DNA of 58,114 nucleotides from JACKAL01 sp964400355 (GCA_964400355.1 CAYNTO010000019.1:1-58114), one strand, 5' to 3'. Shown: positions 32,294 through 41,652, numbered from the stretch's first letter. Translations and numbers: made by a program. The notes: a model not told the origin generated them from the letters alone.

Positions 32294-33637
32294 ATGATGC
32301 TTTCCAAATTTACTTCGGCCGCCGTCGTCGCTCTCGCATTCTTTTCCGCCTCTACTGCGTTGGCGCAACTTCAACGCGACAAAGAGGAAGACATCTTTTA
32401 CAAAATCGGAGCCGGTGCGCGCTTTCGTCAGTACTACTTTCAAGATGCCACTGCGGGCGCACTTCCGGACGATGAGGACATCGTCGCCTCCTCCCACCGC
32501 GCCCAGCTCGATCTTTCCGTCAACAAAGGCGAATATTTTAAAACATTTTTTCGCGCCATTCATCGCGGCACCTGGGGCGAAGATGCTCAAGATCAAGATA
32601 ACTTTCTCATCGCTCAGGCTTACGGCGATTGGAAGGTGTCCGATTTTTTAAATTTACGCTTTGGTCGCCAGGCCATCGAAATCGGGCGCGGGCTGGTATT
32701 TGGTTTTAACGAGTGGGAAAACACGCCGTCCTATTACGATGGCGCCACCGCACGCTTCGATTGGGAGGCGCTCGAGTTTTCTCTCTACGCCATAAAAGTC
32801 TATGAGCTGCAAAAAGTGGTGGGACAATCCGTTTCCGATCCCGAAGTCTCCAACTATATTCTCGACATCAACTTTAAAGACCTCTCCGACTACATAAAAA
32901 TTGCGAGCCTTAACTTTGTTCAGGTCGATGGCGACATCGGAACAATTCCAAACACCGCCGTGCAACTCAAAAAACAATCGATCCAACGATTCGGCTTTGA
33001 TCTGGTCACCGACGGCGTTAACTTTCAGGCCGCCGCCACTCTCAACTACGTCACAGGTTCGGAGTACACCACGGTCGCCGAGAGCAAAGTAAAACAATAT
33101 TTGATCGACGGCGAACTTCGCTTGCTCTTACCCGATTACAACAACTTTAACTTTTGGGTCGGTGGGCACGTGGATTCCGGAGACGATGATCCCGTCGATA
33201 GCAGCAACGCCCAGTATGAACCCATGAACTACAACTTCCACGTGAATGGTGGGCGGCTGGATTTCTTAAAGTTTGGGAATCTCTCGTTTGCGCGCACGGG
33301 AGTGTCGGCAATGTTTTGGGGGAACTGGCAGTTTGGTGCTGAGGCATTTATTTTTCAAAAAACACAGGCCAACGCTCCCACCAATTTTTTCCGCACACCC
33401 GTGGCCGATGAATTCGCCACTGGCACCTACGTCCTCGCCAATGAAAAAGCTCTAGGCAGCGAATACGATATCTGGATCTCGCGCACGTTCCCAAGCGGGG
33501 TGTTTCTCGAGGCCAGCATCAATATTTTCCAACCTGGCGGCGCTCTTAAGGGAGCCACCAATGTGGGCACGTCGCAACTTATCGGGATGGACAACACGAT
33601 CTACAACTTGATCGTTGATGTCGGCTACTTCTTTTAG
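32294..33637 (+). CDS. Outer-membrane porin of the alginate-export (AlgE-like) type
   Basis: 447 residues with a signal peptide (MMLSKFTSAAVVALAFFSASTALAQ). The mature protein is built of alternating beta strands ending in aromatic F, as in outer-membrane barrels (final residues VDVGYFF). The segment LNLRFGRQAIEIGRGLVFGFNEWENTPSYYDGA resembles the alginate_exp family motif (R.GRq.l..gdgrl...eW.n....fDg). It probably forms a substrate-selective outer-membrane channel. The frame is open 14 codons upstream, but the ATG pair used gives the signal peptide. Confidence 0.8.
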   Translation: MMLSKFTSAAVVALAFFSASTALAQLQRDKEEDIFYKIGAGARFRQYYFQDATAGALPDDEDIVASSHRAQLDLSVNKGEYFKTFFRAIHRGTWGEDAQDQDNFLIAQAYGDWKVSDFLNLRFGRQAIEIGRGLVFGFNEWENTPSYYDGATARFDWEALEFSLYAIKVYELQKVVGQSVSDPEVSNYILDINFKDLSDYIKIASLNFVQVDGDIGTIPNTAVQLKKQSIQRFGFDLVTDGVNFQAAATLNYVTGSEYTTVAESKVKQYLIDGELRLLLPDYNNFNFWVGGHVDSGDDDPVDSSNAQYEPMNYNFHVNGGRLDFLKFGNLSFARTGVSAMFWGNWQFGAEAFIFQKTQANAPTNFFRTPVADEFATGTYVLANEKALGSEYDIWISRTFPSGVFLEASINIFQPGGALKGATNVGTSQLIGMDNTIYNLIVDVGYFF

Positions 33638-33650
33638 GATTTTTTAAAGT

Positions 33651-34259
33651 ATGATCAAGCAAATTTTTGATTCCATTCCTAAGAACGTGCTCGGCCCCAT
33701 TGCGGTGATCCTTGGAATCGTTTACTTTTATGTTCAGGATCCTCCAAAATCCATTTGCGACACGCAGTTTGAACTGTTTAAAAAACAAACCGAAAAATAT
33801 CTCTACGGCACCACCAAAAAAGGCATCAAAGTTCCGGCGCAGTTTATTCGCGAGTTCGATGCCTGCCGCGAAGCCAACTCCGTGGGCGGCTGCTACGATT
33901 GGACCGAGGGACTCAAAAAAATGATGTACCATTCGCGCACACTCCCCGAGGAGTGCCGCCCGCGCTTGAGCGAACTCAATCCCTTGCTCTCCTACTACAG
34001 CTCCTCTCTCCGGCTCTATAGCCAAATCTCCTGGAATAGCACAGAAATTGTGCGCTCCAAGCTCTACCACTGGCTCGATGCGGAGGACTTTATTGTCTTT
34101 TGCCGCCTTAAAAAAGAATACTCTCGTTTGGTCGGCGTTGAGGGCTACAATGCTCTCTACAACGCATTGTTCGCCGAGCTCATGGAGCTTAAAAAACCCA
34201 TGAAAAAAGAGGAAGTGTACAAACGCACCATTCTTTCCTACGACTGCGCCGGCTTTTGA
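33651..34259 (+). CDS. Membrane-anchored hypothetical protein
   Basis: 202 residues with one N-terminal transmembrane segment (VLGPIAVILGIVYFYV, 13-28), then a soluble periplasmic part containing Cys residues that may pair (ICDTQ, DACREA, GGCYDW, EECRPR, VFCRLK, YDCAGF). The body is helical and contains many Tyr. It begins 13 bases after the porin gene. I do not recognise the family. Its even number of cysteines suits an oxidised periplasmic domain. Confidence 0.7.
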   Translation: MIKQIFDSIPKNVLGPIAVILGIVYFYVQDPPKSICDTQFELFKKQTEKYLYGTTKKGIKVPAQFIREFDACREANSVGGCYDWTEGLKKMMYHSRTLPEECRPRLSELNPLLSYYSSSLRLYSQISWNSTEIVRSKLYHWLDAEDFIVFCRLKKEYSRLVGVEGYNALYNALFAELMELKKPMKKEEVYKRTILSYDCAGF

Positions 34260-34415
34260 TTAATTGCTTCGAATGTAGGCACGCACGAGGTTTTTTAATC
34301 CTGTCGTAAGAGTTGGCCACCTCAGTGCTAGCGCCACGTCACTGGAAAACAAATTTGCCCCATCCAGTCGTTGCGCGTGTTGACTCTCGATCCTGTCCTC
34401 GAGAACGTAAGAACA

Positions 34416-35885
34416 ATGAGATTCGGCTTGGCTCTTACGGCAATTCTATGTTCGTCACTGGTGTGCATCGCCCATGTCCACGCTCAGGGCGCGCCAACGG
34501 CGCGCGAGGACGAGCTTTTAGGGACACCCGACGCGCAAACCAAACGCACAGAAAAAGTCGCCGAAAAAACCGATGTGCCGGCGAGCGACACCACTGCCGT
34601 CGATGTATCGGGCTCGGGCAAACCCGCACAAATGGTCACCCTCGATCTCAAGCAGGCCGTGCAGTATGCGATTGATCGCTCGCCGCTCCTTGAGACCTTT
34701 CGTCGTGAGGTGGCCATATCCAGCATGCAGAGTAAAAACGCTTTTTCGGTCATGCTCCCGTCGCTCGATCTCTCGAGCCGGCACGGCGTGAGCGATCTGG
34801 CTCCGGGGTTTACCGGGAGCTCGAGCTTGGGTGCGAGCAGGTATGTGAGCGAGCTTGGCGTGGGGATTACTGAGAACCTCTACGACAACGGAATTAGTTT
34901 GCTCAATTACGATTCCGCTAAGGTTTCCCGTGACATCGCTGAGCTCTCCTACGAAAACGAGCGCGACCGCTTGTCCTACTCCATAGCATCGCAGTTTTTA
35001 GATCTCTCGCTGGTCACTCGCTTGCTAGAGGTCCAAAAAACTCAGTACGATATTATTCAAAAACAATTCAATTCTATTTCGAGCCAGTACAAGCAGGGCA
35101 TTAAAACACGCAGAGATTATTTACGGTTCAAGTCGGAGCTCCGCCGTTCAGAGATCCAGTTGCAAAATGCGCAAACCCGTTTAAAAAATGCGTCCGCCGA
35201 TCTCATCAAGCTCCTTGCTGGAACGGCCGAGGTCTCTAACACCGCTTTTCGTTTTGAGGCGGAGCCGGTGGTGGTGAACACGGTAAAAATCGTGCCCAAG
35301 CAAAAACCGGAAGTGGAGAAGCACTGGATCTTTCGTGTCGCTAAAATGCGCTCGGAGATCTTCGAAAACGAAATTGGCATCGCTCGCCGCAATTACTACC
35401 CCAACGTGTTTCTCACTGGCGGCGCTTTCTACGGCTCTAACAGCTACTGGAAAACCGGTTCAAGCTTCGGTGACAACGATTTCACAACATGGAACGCCAT
35501 ACTCACGGTGAACTTTAATCTGTGGGATTGGGGCATTCGCAATCGTAACATAACAATTGCAGAAGATCGCAAGGTTCAACGGGAAAAGTCCATCGAGACC
35601 GAGCTCAATGAATTTATCGCCAACAACGAAAAACTCATGTCCAACATGGCGCTCTCCAACAGCAACTTTCTCACCGCGCAGGAACTGCTCACCATCGAGA
35701 CGGAGGGTTACGCATTTTTGGAATCGGAATACAGAAACGGGCGCGTCACGTACTTAGATCTCATTTTAGGGCTGCGCGATTTGCTCAGCGCCAAAATTCA
35801 AATGTTCACATCGTTTTATGATTTAAGAAAACAGCTCCTCCAATACAAGTACCACCAAGGATCGCTCTATGAAGACTTCCGCTAA
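34416..35885 (+). CDS. TolC-family outer-membrane efflux channel
   Basis: 489 residues with a signal peptide (MRFGLALTAILCSSLVCIAHVHAQ). The mature part has the outer-membrane efflux protein pattern: LKQAVQYAIDRSPLLETFRREV, long amphipathic helices with NQ/SA repeats, a mid-chain EIGIARRNYYPNVFLTGGAFYGS and ITLV-like second repeats. A linker of about 60 residues rich in Thr, Glu and Ala comes before the first domain. The MacA-like gene begins 17 bases before its stop, and the MacB-like gene follows, so it is the outer-membrane part of a tripartite ABC exporter. Confidence 0.88.
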   Translation: MRFGLALTAILCSSLVCIAHVHAQGAPTAREDELLGTPDAQTKRTEKVAEKTDVPASDTTAVDVSGSGKPAQMVTLDLKQAVQYAIDRSPLLETFRREVAISSMQSKNAFSVMLPSLDLSSRHGVSDLAPGFTGSSSLGASRYVSELGVGITENLYDNGISLLNYDSAKVSRDIAELSYENERDRLSYSIASQFLDLSLVTRLLEVQKTQYDIIQKQFNSISSQYKQGIKTRRDYLRFKSELRRSEIQLQNAQTRLKNASADLIKLLAGTAEVSNTAFRFEAEPVVVNTVKIVPKQKPEVEKHWIFRVAKMRSEIFENEIGIARRNYYPNVFLTGGAFYGSNSYWKTGSSFGDNDFTTWNAILTVNFNLWDWGIRNRNITIAEDRKVQREKSIETELNEFIANNEKLMSNMALSNSNFLTAQELLTIETEGYAFLESEYRNGRVTYLDLILGLRDLLSAKIQMFTSFYDLRKQLLQYKYHQGSLYEDFR

Positions 35886-36780
35886 TAAAAAATGGATCGC
35901 GCTCGTTGTGATCATTGCCGCAGGTTTGGGTTATTACTTTTTCGCTCCTAAAAAATCGAACCTCGACGCCACTCAACAGCTCTTTACTGTAAAAAAGGGC
36001 GAGATCCTCCAGCGCGTGACTATTGCGGGAACGATTGAGGCTCTCAAAAGCACCCAAGTAACGGCACCCTATGACGGGTACGTGCAAAAGATATTTGTAA
36101 AAATCGGTGATAAGGTGCGCGCCAACGATCCTGTGGTGTCGATCTCCACAACATTGCAGTCCACCGAAGCCGTGTTTCCCATTCGCGCGCCCTTCACCGG
36201 CACAGTGGTGCAAATTCTCAAAACAGAGGGGCAGTTTGTGCGCCAGGGGACATCCAACACCGATTACCTTTTGCGCATCGATGATGTGTCGCGCCTGTTT
36301 GTAAACGCCAATGTGCCGGAGATTGATATTGTAAAGGTCAAGAGCGGGCAGGAGGCCATTGTTAAAGCCTCGCCGATCTTGGACAAAACATATAAGGGCA
36401 TCGTGCGCGATATATCACTGGCGGCGACAGCACGCGAAGGCAACTACGACAACGCCTCGCAGGCCGAGTATCGTGTAAAGCTCGAGGTGATGGACATCGA
36501 CGATCAACTCAAGCCGGGCATGTCGACCATTCTCGATATTATCCCGGCAAAAAAATCCGATGTGCTCTCGGTGCCCCATGAATACATCGATAAAAAAGAC
36601 GATAAGTATTTTGTCACAATGAAAAACGGCGAGCGCCGCGAGATCACCATTGGCATGCAAAACGAGTCCGTGGTCGAAGTGATGACAGGACTTAAAGAAA
36701 ACGAGCAGATCAAGCAGGTGGATTTTATTGGCCTGGGTAAAGAGCTTCAGCCCGGCGGCGGTGGCCGTCGAGGACGCTAA
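35869..36780 (+). CDS. MacA/HlyD-like periplasmic adaptor
   Basis: 303 residues, N-terminal signal anchor (KKWIALVVIIAAGLGYYFF), then a barrel-sandwich hybrid: VTAPYDGYVQKIFVKIGDKVRANDPV and a second half IRAPFTGTVVQIL at about 104-130. The coiled-coil arm between them is very short (about 30 residues). A C-terminal beta domain ends in a Gly/Arg tail. Such adaptors join a TolC channel to a MacB-type permease. The stop overlaps the MacB start by one base (TAATG). Confidence 0.85.
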   Translation: MKTSANKKWIALVVIIAAGLGYYFFAPKKSNLDATQQLFTVKKGEILQRVTIAGTIEALKSTQVTAPYDGYVQKIFVKIGDKVRANDPVVSISTTLQSTEAVFPIRAPFTGTVVQILKTEGQFVRQGTSNTDYLLRIDDVSRLFVNANVPEIDIVKVKSGQEAIVKASPILDKTYKGIVRDISLAATAREGNYDNASQAEYRVKLEVMDIDDQLKPGMSTILDIIPAKKSDVLSVPHEYIDKKDDKYFVTMKNGERREITIGMQNESVVEVMTGLKENEQIKQVDFIGLGKELQPGGGGRRGR

Positions 36781-38918
36781 TGGCCACAGCGATTGAGGTT
36801 CGCGACCTGCAGTTTTCCTATCCGATGTATGGCGGGCAGTTGCTCCACATCATCAAGGGGATTTCATTTTCCATTCAGGAAGGTGAGCTGGTGGCGATCC
36901 AAGGCCCGTCGGGTTCGGGTAAATCCACATTGCTCTACATCTTAGGTTGTTTGCTCACCAGCTACAAAGGGCAGGTGGACGTTTTCGGAAAAAACGTGGC
37001 AAGCCTCAGTGATTTGGAGCGCGCAACTTTGCGCAATCAGTACATCGGCTTTGTGTTTCAGCAGTTTCATCTTTTGCCAAAAGCCACCGTGCGCGAAAAC
37101 ATTTTGCTGCCTATGAACTATCCCACCGAGGTGAGCGCGGAACCGGTGGATGAAGCGAAGCTTGAGCGCATCGCTCGGGCGTTGGGCCTTGAGGAGCGTA
37201 TGGATCGTTTGCCCAATCAACTCTCGGGCGGGCAGCAGCAGCGCGTGGCCATTGCACGCGCACTCATGCGCGAGACGCGATTGATCCTTGCCGATGAACC
37301 CACGGGCAGTCTCGACACCGAGAACGCTAAAGTCACTATGGATATCTTGCGCGAAGCCCAGCAAAATGGAAAAACCGTGATCATCATCACGCATGATCCG
37401 GAGATCGCTGCGCAATGCGATCGAACTATTTTGTTTCGAGACGGGCACATTATTTCGGACTCAACAAAAAAAAATACGTCAGCCGTTGTAGCGACGGGTA
37501 TCAGCGGAAGCGAGGCATCTGGGGCATCGGAGTCACGAGCGCAAGCTGGAGCAGGAGCAAGGATCGGTGAAGCGCCTACTGCAGGTGCGAGCGCAGCCGC
37601 TCGAGCACAACCGCCGCGCGATCGCAAACTGACTCGCTATGAGCTCATGACCAAATACATCCGCACCGCTTTTCGCGTGTTCCCCATCGCGGCGGCGAGT
37701 TTGTTTCAAAACAAATCGCGCACCGTGCTCACCATGCTGGGCATTGTGATCGGTGTGGCCGCGGTGCTCTCCATGATCACCGTTGGCAAATACACCAAGC
37801 GCAAGATTCTCGATTCCTACAACGAGCTCGGCGTGAACACCATGATCTTTTACGGCCGGAACAACTGGGATCTCAAGGCTGTGGATCGCCCGCCGGTGAT
37901 GTTTCATGGTTTCGACTGGGAAAAAGACATCGAAATTCTGCCAAAAGTTTTCCCGGACCTCACCGCGATGAGCCCGGTGCTGTTTGCATGGAACGTGTCG
38001 GCAGCCTATGCCGGTAAAACCACCGAGTCCGACGTGCGCCTGATTGGCACCAATGCCGAGGGCGTGCGGCTATCGGGGCGAACACTGGCGCGCGGAAACA
38101 CGTTTAGTCCGTTTCACGTAGAGAATCGCAGCAACGTGTGCATTTTGGGTTACGACATCTACGAGCGCTTGTTTAAAGACATCGATCCCATCGGGCAAAT
38201 TATTTTTGTCACCATGGACAGTAAAGCCTTTGGTTGCCGTGTGATCGGAGTCGCGGCTTATCACAACAGCAATAAAGATTGGAACAACCCCAATCAGCAA
38301 ATTTTAATTCCGTCGACGTTGTTTCAGGGCATGGCGAGCCCGTGGTCGCGCCAAGTGCGGCAAATTTTACTCGAAACCCGCGAGGGCGCCGACATGCAGG
38401 CGGTGGGCATGGGTATTAAGGCCTACTTTGAGCGGCGCTATGGGCGCTCGGGAATTTTTAATGTGGGCTCCGACAGTTTGCTCATCGCGCAGATGAATAA
38501 ATTTTTAAACATGTTCACGATCTTGCTCGGCATGATCGCCATGGTGTCACTGGGTGTGGGCGGGATCGGCATCACCAACATGATGCTCGTGTCGGTGAGT
38601 GAGCGTTTAAAAGAAATCGGTATCCGCAAAGCCTTCGGCGCCACCAATTTTAGCGTGCGTGTGCAGTACTTGCTCGAGGCTATAGTGATCTGCGGTGTAG
38701 CAGGCTTGCTCGGCATCTTGATCGGCTTCGGCGCGTACCAAGGCGCCATCTACGGCGCCACAAAGTTGATTCCCACCATGCAGTTTGAATGGGTGGTGGA
38801 TTGGCAAGCGGTGTTTCTATCGCTGTTTTCCATTTTGGCCGTAGGAATTTTGAGTGGATTGATCCCAGCGTTAAAGGCGGAGAAGCTCGAAGTGATTGAG
38901 GCGTTACGGAGCGAGTAG
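36780..38918 (+). CDS. MacB-like ABC exporter, ATPase and permease in one chain
   Basis: 712 residues. The nucleotide-binding domain (1-225) has Walker A GPSGSGKS, Q-loop, signature LSGGQQQR and Walker B LILADEP. A linker rich in Ala, Gly and Ser (about 240-285) precedes the first transmembrane segment. A large periplasmic domain follows (NTMIFYGRNN...), then three C-terminal transmembrane segments of the FtsX type (MIAMVSLGVGGIGITNMMLVSVSERLKEIGIRKAFGA). This is the MacB layout; E. coli MacB is shorter, partly because the linker here is long. The cluster TolC-MacA-MacB should export a peptide, toxin, lipid or drug; the substrate cannot be told. Confidence 0.9.
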   Translation: MATAIEVRDLQFSYPMYGGQLLHIIKGISFSIQEGELVAIQGPSGSGKSTLLYILGCLLTSYKGQVDVFGKNVASLSDLERATLRNQYIGFVFQQFHLLPKATVRENILLPMNYPTEVSAEPVDEAKLERIARALGLEERMDRLPNQLSGGQQQRVAIARALMRETRLILADEPTGSLDTENAKVTMDILREAQQNGKTVIIITHDPEIAAQCDRTILFRDGHIISDSTKKNTSAVVATGISGSEASGASESRAQAGAGARIGEAPTAGASAAARAQPPRDRKLTRYELMTKYIRTAFRVFPIAAASLFQNKSRTVLTMLGIVIGVAAVLSMITVGKYTKRKILDSYNELGVNTMIFYGRNNWDLKAVDRPPVMFHGFDWEKDIEILPKVFPDLTAMSPVLFAWNVSAAYAGKTTESDVRLIGTNAEGVRLSGRTLARGNTFSPFHVENRSNVCILGYDIYERLFKDIDPIGQIIFVTMDSKAFGCRVIGVAAYHNSNKDWNNPNQQILIPSTLFQGMASPWSRQVRQILLETREGADMQAVGMGIKAYFERRYGRSGIFNVGSDSLLIAQMNKFLNMFTILLGMIAMVSLGVGGIGITNMMLVSVSERLKEIGIRKAFGATNFSVRVQYLLEAIVICGVAGLLGILIGFGAYQGAIYGATKLIPTMQFEWVVDWQAVFLSLFSILAVGILSGLIPALKAEKLEVIEALRSE

Positions 38919-38938
38919 TGCCTTCGTTTACGAAGGCA
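38919..38938 (+). terminator. Hairpin right after the MacB stop
   Basis: TGCCTTCG-TTTA-CGAAGGCA, perfect 8-bp stem starting at the base after the stop codon. No T-run follows, so it may be a processing or stability hairpin rather than a terminator. Confidence 0.45.
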
Positions 38939-39020
38939 GCCATCAAGAAACTGACGTAAACCCACAACCCACTATTGAGCGAGAATTTTCTCACAAGAAA
39001 GTAATTTTCGGACACAAACA

Positions 39021-39230
39021 CATCTGTCACGGGATCGTGAGCGGATAATCACTACCACTAGGGAAGTGCGACCGGNNNNNNNNNNNNNNNNNNNNNNNNN
39101 NNNNNNNNNNNNNNNNNNNNNNNNNNNNNNNNNNNNNNNNNNNNNNNNNNNNNNNNNNNNNNNNNNNNNNNNNNNCATCTGTCACGGGATCGTGAGCGGA
39201 TAATCACTACCACTAGGGAAGTGCGACCGG
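39021..39230. other. Scaffold gap (100 N) between two identical 55-bp copies
   Basis: Bases 39076-39175 are N. The 55 bases before (39021-39075) and the 55 after (39176-39230) are identical. A round 100-N gap and identical flanks are typical of unjoined contig ends in a repeat, so the true length here is unknown. Confidence 0.9.
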
Positions 39231-39232
39231 AC

Positions 39233-39257
39233 ATTCACTTCCGCTGCGGAAGTGAAT
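39233..39257. repeat. REP-like palindrome, family 1
   Basis: Arms of 12 bp (ATTCACTTCCGC and GCGGAAGTGAAT) around a single T. The core CACTTCCGC-T-GCGGAAGTG or a shortened form recurs at 39358-39374 and 39410-39428; related units with CCGCTACGG lie near 39330. Confidence 0.8.
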
Positions 39258-39357
39258 AAAATCAATTACTGCAGTGTCATTAGATACTTAAGTAAAAATC
39301 CGTTTCTCACGCGGGATCGGACAATCACACCCGCTACGGTTGTAAGGTCGGATTTTT

Positions 39358-39463
39358 ACTTCCGCTGCGGAAGTGGGTTGGGGTGCTGGCTGGGTTGGTT
39401 TTCGGGTTTCACTTCCGCTGCGGAAGTGGGTTGGGGTGCTGGATGGGTCGGTTTCCAGATTTT
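39358..39463. repeat. Two tandem copies, 53-base period, each starting with the palindrome
   Basis: ACTTCCGCTGCGGAAGTGGG followed by TTGGGGTGCTGG and a variable TGGGT-GGTTT tail occurs from 39358 and again from 39411. The second tail differs at a few bases. Confidence 0.75.
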
Positions 39464-39555
39464 ACTTTTGCCGTGGTAGTGGGGATTTACTTTCTTAAAA
39501 AGATGGCGAGCCTTTTGAGCTCGCCGGTGAAATATCTTGTTTTTTTTTTGGGGTG

Positions 39556-39691
39556 TTCGCGCTTTCGCGCGAAGGCTGGGACTTTTCGCGCCGGGGGGCG
39601 CGTGAATTGAACTTCTCGCGCCCGGGGGCGCGAAGACTCGGAAATTCTCGCGCATTCGCGCGAAGACTTAAATTTCTCGCGCTGGGGCGCG
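39556..39691. repeat. Array of five GC-rich hairpins, family 2
   Basis: Five successive hairpins with CGCGC-type stems: 39556-39573, 39587-39602, 39617-39632, 39649-39662, 39678-39691. Loops differ (TTTC, GGGG, GG, ATTC, TGGG). Copies 3 to 5 share TTCTCGCGC before and GCGCGAAGACT after. The array begins six bases past the minus-strand 71-residue gene stop. Confidence 0.8.
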
Positions 39692-39696
39692 AAGAC

Positions 39697-39912
39697 TTAA
39701 ACAGACAATACTTGAATCGATTTCCAGTTGCCCTTGGCCACTTCGCCGAGGAGGCGGAATTCGGGGTCTTTCGTGTTTACTAAAAGAACCTGTTCGGCGA
39801 AACCGCCGTCGGCAATTTGCCATTCGTTGGGATCCAGTCCAAAATCGCCCAAGGCGAGAACCAATTTTAACGTTAAGCCTAAAGTTACAGAATCGATAAA
39901 TGTTGCGCCCAT
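39697..39912 (-). CDS. 71-residue hypothetical protein
   Basis: 71 residues, soluble, N-terminal ATFIDSVTLGLTLKLVLALGDFGLDPNEW then FRLLGEVAKGNWKSIQ. Strong GGAGG Shine-Dalgarno four bases before ATG. No family is recognised; the chain may be a tail-less small regulator. Its transcript would run into the five-hairpin array. Confidence 0.6.
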   Translation of the reverse strand: MGATFIDSVTLGLTLKLVLALGDFGLDPNEWQIADGGFAEQVLLVNTKDPEFRLLGEVAKGNWKSIQVLSV

Positions 39913-40079
39913 GTTTCCTCCGGAAGCGACCGAGACATTCGGTTCGTCATCTTGGCTTCGGATATAGCAAGGGGGGTGCCACTATTTATCGGATTTAAAC
40001 GGCCAAATTGTCCGGAATCAGAACTTCCAGCTGTCGCCAGTGTCGGATTCCGGATTTTTAATTTTTGGCGCGGAGCATT

Positions 40080-40403
40080 CTAGTTGTTGATCTCTTTGCT
40101 ATCGGCGCATTCCACTTTCATGTAGTCCGTTTTTTCGGCATCGAAATAGAACTCCACGTAGCGTTTTCCAGAACCTGTGAAACCTGTGGTTGGAGAATAA
40201 ATGGTGTGCGTGTCGTTCACACGGCCTTCGGCAGGTGGTTGGTTACAGCCAAAACCATCTGGAATGTCGAACGCATAAGTGGCGCCGCTATCGAGGGTGC
40301 AAGTGAATTTGGCGCCCGATGGGAATCCAAGGCATCCCATAAGCTGCGCGTGCGCCGTGGTGGATCCTAATAAAGTGAGTGCGGATAAAACGATAAGTTT
40401 CAT
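40080..40403 (-). CDS. Small secreted protein with conserved Cys
   Basis: 107 residues. Signal peptide MKLIVLSALTLLGSTTAHAQ, cleavage after AHA. The mature chain of about 88 residues has four Cys (MGCLGF, FTCTLD, FGCNQP, VECADS), consistent with two disulfides, and a beta-rich composition with FTCTLDSGATYAFDIPDG. Periplasmic or secreted. Family unknown. Confidence 0.7.
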   Translation of the reverse strand: MKLIVLSALTLLGSTTAHAQLMGCLGFPSGAKFTCTLDSGATYAFDIPDGFGCNQPPAEGRVNDTHTIYSPTTGFTGSGKRYVEFYFDAEKTDYMKVECADSKEINN

Positions 40404-40627
40404 AATGTCTCCAATTTTGGGTGGTGATCGGATATAAACACAGTTGGTTGGATGAGAGTGGGAAATTCGGCGGGAGATAAAAAGTTTACAGGGAACTCGC
40501 AGGAAAGAGTGCGCTGGCGATGAGGGTCACTCGGTAGTGAAGTGCAGGCGATAAGAGTCACTGTTGGTGGTGAGGGTCGCTGCTACTGAGCCGACTTGAA
40601 TATTTTTTTGCCGCATTCCAGACAATA

Positions 40628-40658
40628 AAAAAGGCGTCCTTGTTGAGGGCGCCTTTTT
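40628..40658. terminator. Bidirectional Rho-independent terminator
   Basis: A-run AAAAAGGCGTCC, 7-base loop, GGGCGCCTTTTT: a stem of 12 pairs with one G-T. The T-run on either strand suits the rpsR gene (minus) and anything reading from the left. Confidence 0.85.
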
Positions 40659-40692
40659 AGAATCGAGTTTCCAAAGCCTTCGGCTTTAAAAC

Positions 40693-41061
40693 TTAAAACG
40701 TGAATGGTTTTGGAGAGATCATCTCTGGATATCCGTAATCATCGTAAGAAATAGAACCTTGTGGAAGTAGGGCCAGGTTGCGCGCTTTTTTAACGGCAGC
40801 GGCCAGCTTCTTTTGTTGGTTCAGGGACAGTTTAGAGATACGGGCTGGAGTGATTTTGCCACCCTCAGAAACATAACGACTCAGGCTTGAAGGATCTTTG
40901 TAATCAAATACATGATCGCCTTTAAGGTCTGTGCGGTATTTGCTGCGGATTACTTTACGAAGGGATGTGTTTTCAACACCACCGCCATCGCGGTCCCCAC
41001 GATCTCCTCTATCGCCACGGTCAGATCTATCGCTTTTCTCATAGCTTTTATCTTTCATCAT
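40693..41061 (-). CDS. rpsR: Ribosomal protein bS18, cysteine-free with RGD-rich N-terminus
   Basis: 122 residues. The middle is S18: VFDYKDPSSLSRYVSEGGKITPARISKLSLNQQKKLAAAVKKARNLALLP corresponds to the family core (FDYKD...L..f.se.GKI.p.RitgL....Qr.la.AIKrAR.lALLP). Extra parts are an N-terminal run of SDR/GDR repeats and a 20-residue C-terminal extension (SYDDYGYPEMISPKPFTF). No Cys is present, so it is of the zinc-independent type. AAGGAG Shine-Dalgarno. It may be an alternative paralogue or the only copy. Confidence 0.88.
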   Translation of the reverse strand: MMKDKSYEKSDRSDRGDRGDRGDRDGGGVENTSLRKVIRSKYRTDLKGDHVFDYKDPSSLSRYVSEGGKITPARISKLSLNQQKKLAAAVKKARNLALLPQGSISYDDYGYPEMISPKPFTF

Positions 41062-41271
41062 AGAACTCCTTAGTTCAAAATCTGCCTTTAATTTACAGGA
41101 ATTAAAGGGGCTGTTCGTGCCTCAGGCAGTTGAGATACGATTAGAGGTCCATTTTAAGGGGTCTATTCGGGCCCAGAATGCGCTGAGAATCTGTTCTTTT
41201 AACCCAATTTAGGGTTGCCAACAAGCGACTTTTTCATATACAACCACTTTTTCTAGCTTAGAGGAGGCCCT

Positions 41272-41652
41272 GTGGCACGCTGTGAACTTACTGGCAAAAG
41301 CCCTGTTGTAAAAAACTTGGTGAGCCATTCCAACATCAAGACAAAGAAAAAAGCCATTCCAAATGTGCAAAAAAAGCGTCTATATAGTAGCGCTCTTGGA
41401 TCATTCGTTACTCTTAAAGTAGCGACAAGCGCCATTAAATCCCTAGAGCACATGGGCGGATTCGACAAATTCGTATTGAACCTCGATGAGGCGAAAATGT
41501 CTGACCGCGCTCTTAGTGTGAAGCGCAAAATCGCCCGTAAGTTGAAACCTAAGAAAACTGCTGCTGCAACAACAGAAGTTCCAGCAGAAGCGAAAGCTGC
41601 GAAACCAGCGAAAGCTAAAAAAGCTGCTAAAACTGCTAAAGCGAAGGCCTAG
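41272..41652 (+). CDS. rpmB: Ribosomal protein bL28 with Lys/Ala C-terminal tail
   Basis: 126 residues from a GTG start with GAGGAGG. The N-terminus ARCELTGKSPVVKNLVSHSNIKTKKKAIPNVQKKRLY is the L28 signature (C...GK.p..gn..SH...kTk..f.pN.q..r). A further MGGFDKFVLNLDEAKMSDRALSVKRKI core is followed by an unusual 40-residue tail of Ala/Lys repeats. The tail could add rRNA contacts. It is divergent from rpsR and followed 2 bases later by rplX. Confidence 0.9.
   Translation: MARCELTGKSPVVKNLVSHSNIKTKKKAIPNVQKKRLYSSALGSFVTLKVATSAIKSLEHMGGFDKFVLNLDEAKMSDRALSVKRKIARKLKPKKTAAATTEVPAEAKAAKPAKAKKAAKTAKAKA

Noticed and set aside
39556..39691. CRISPR array
   Set aside because: Units are short GC palindromes with irregular spacing and no unique spacers; no cas genes nearby.
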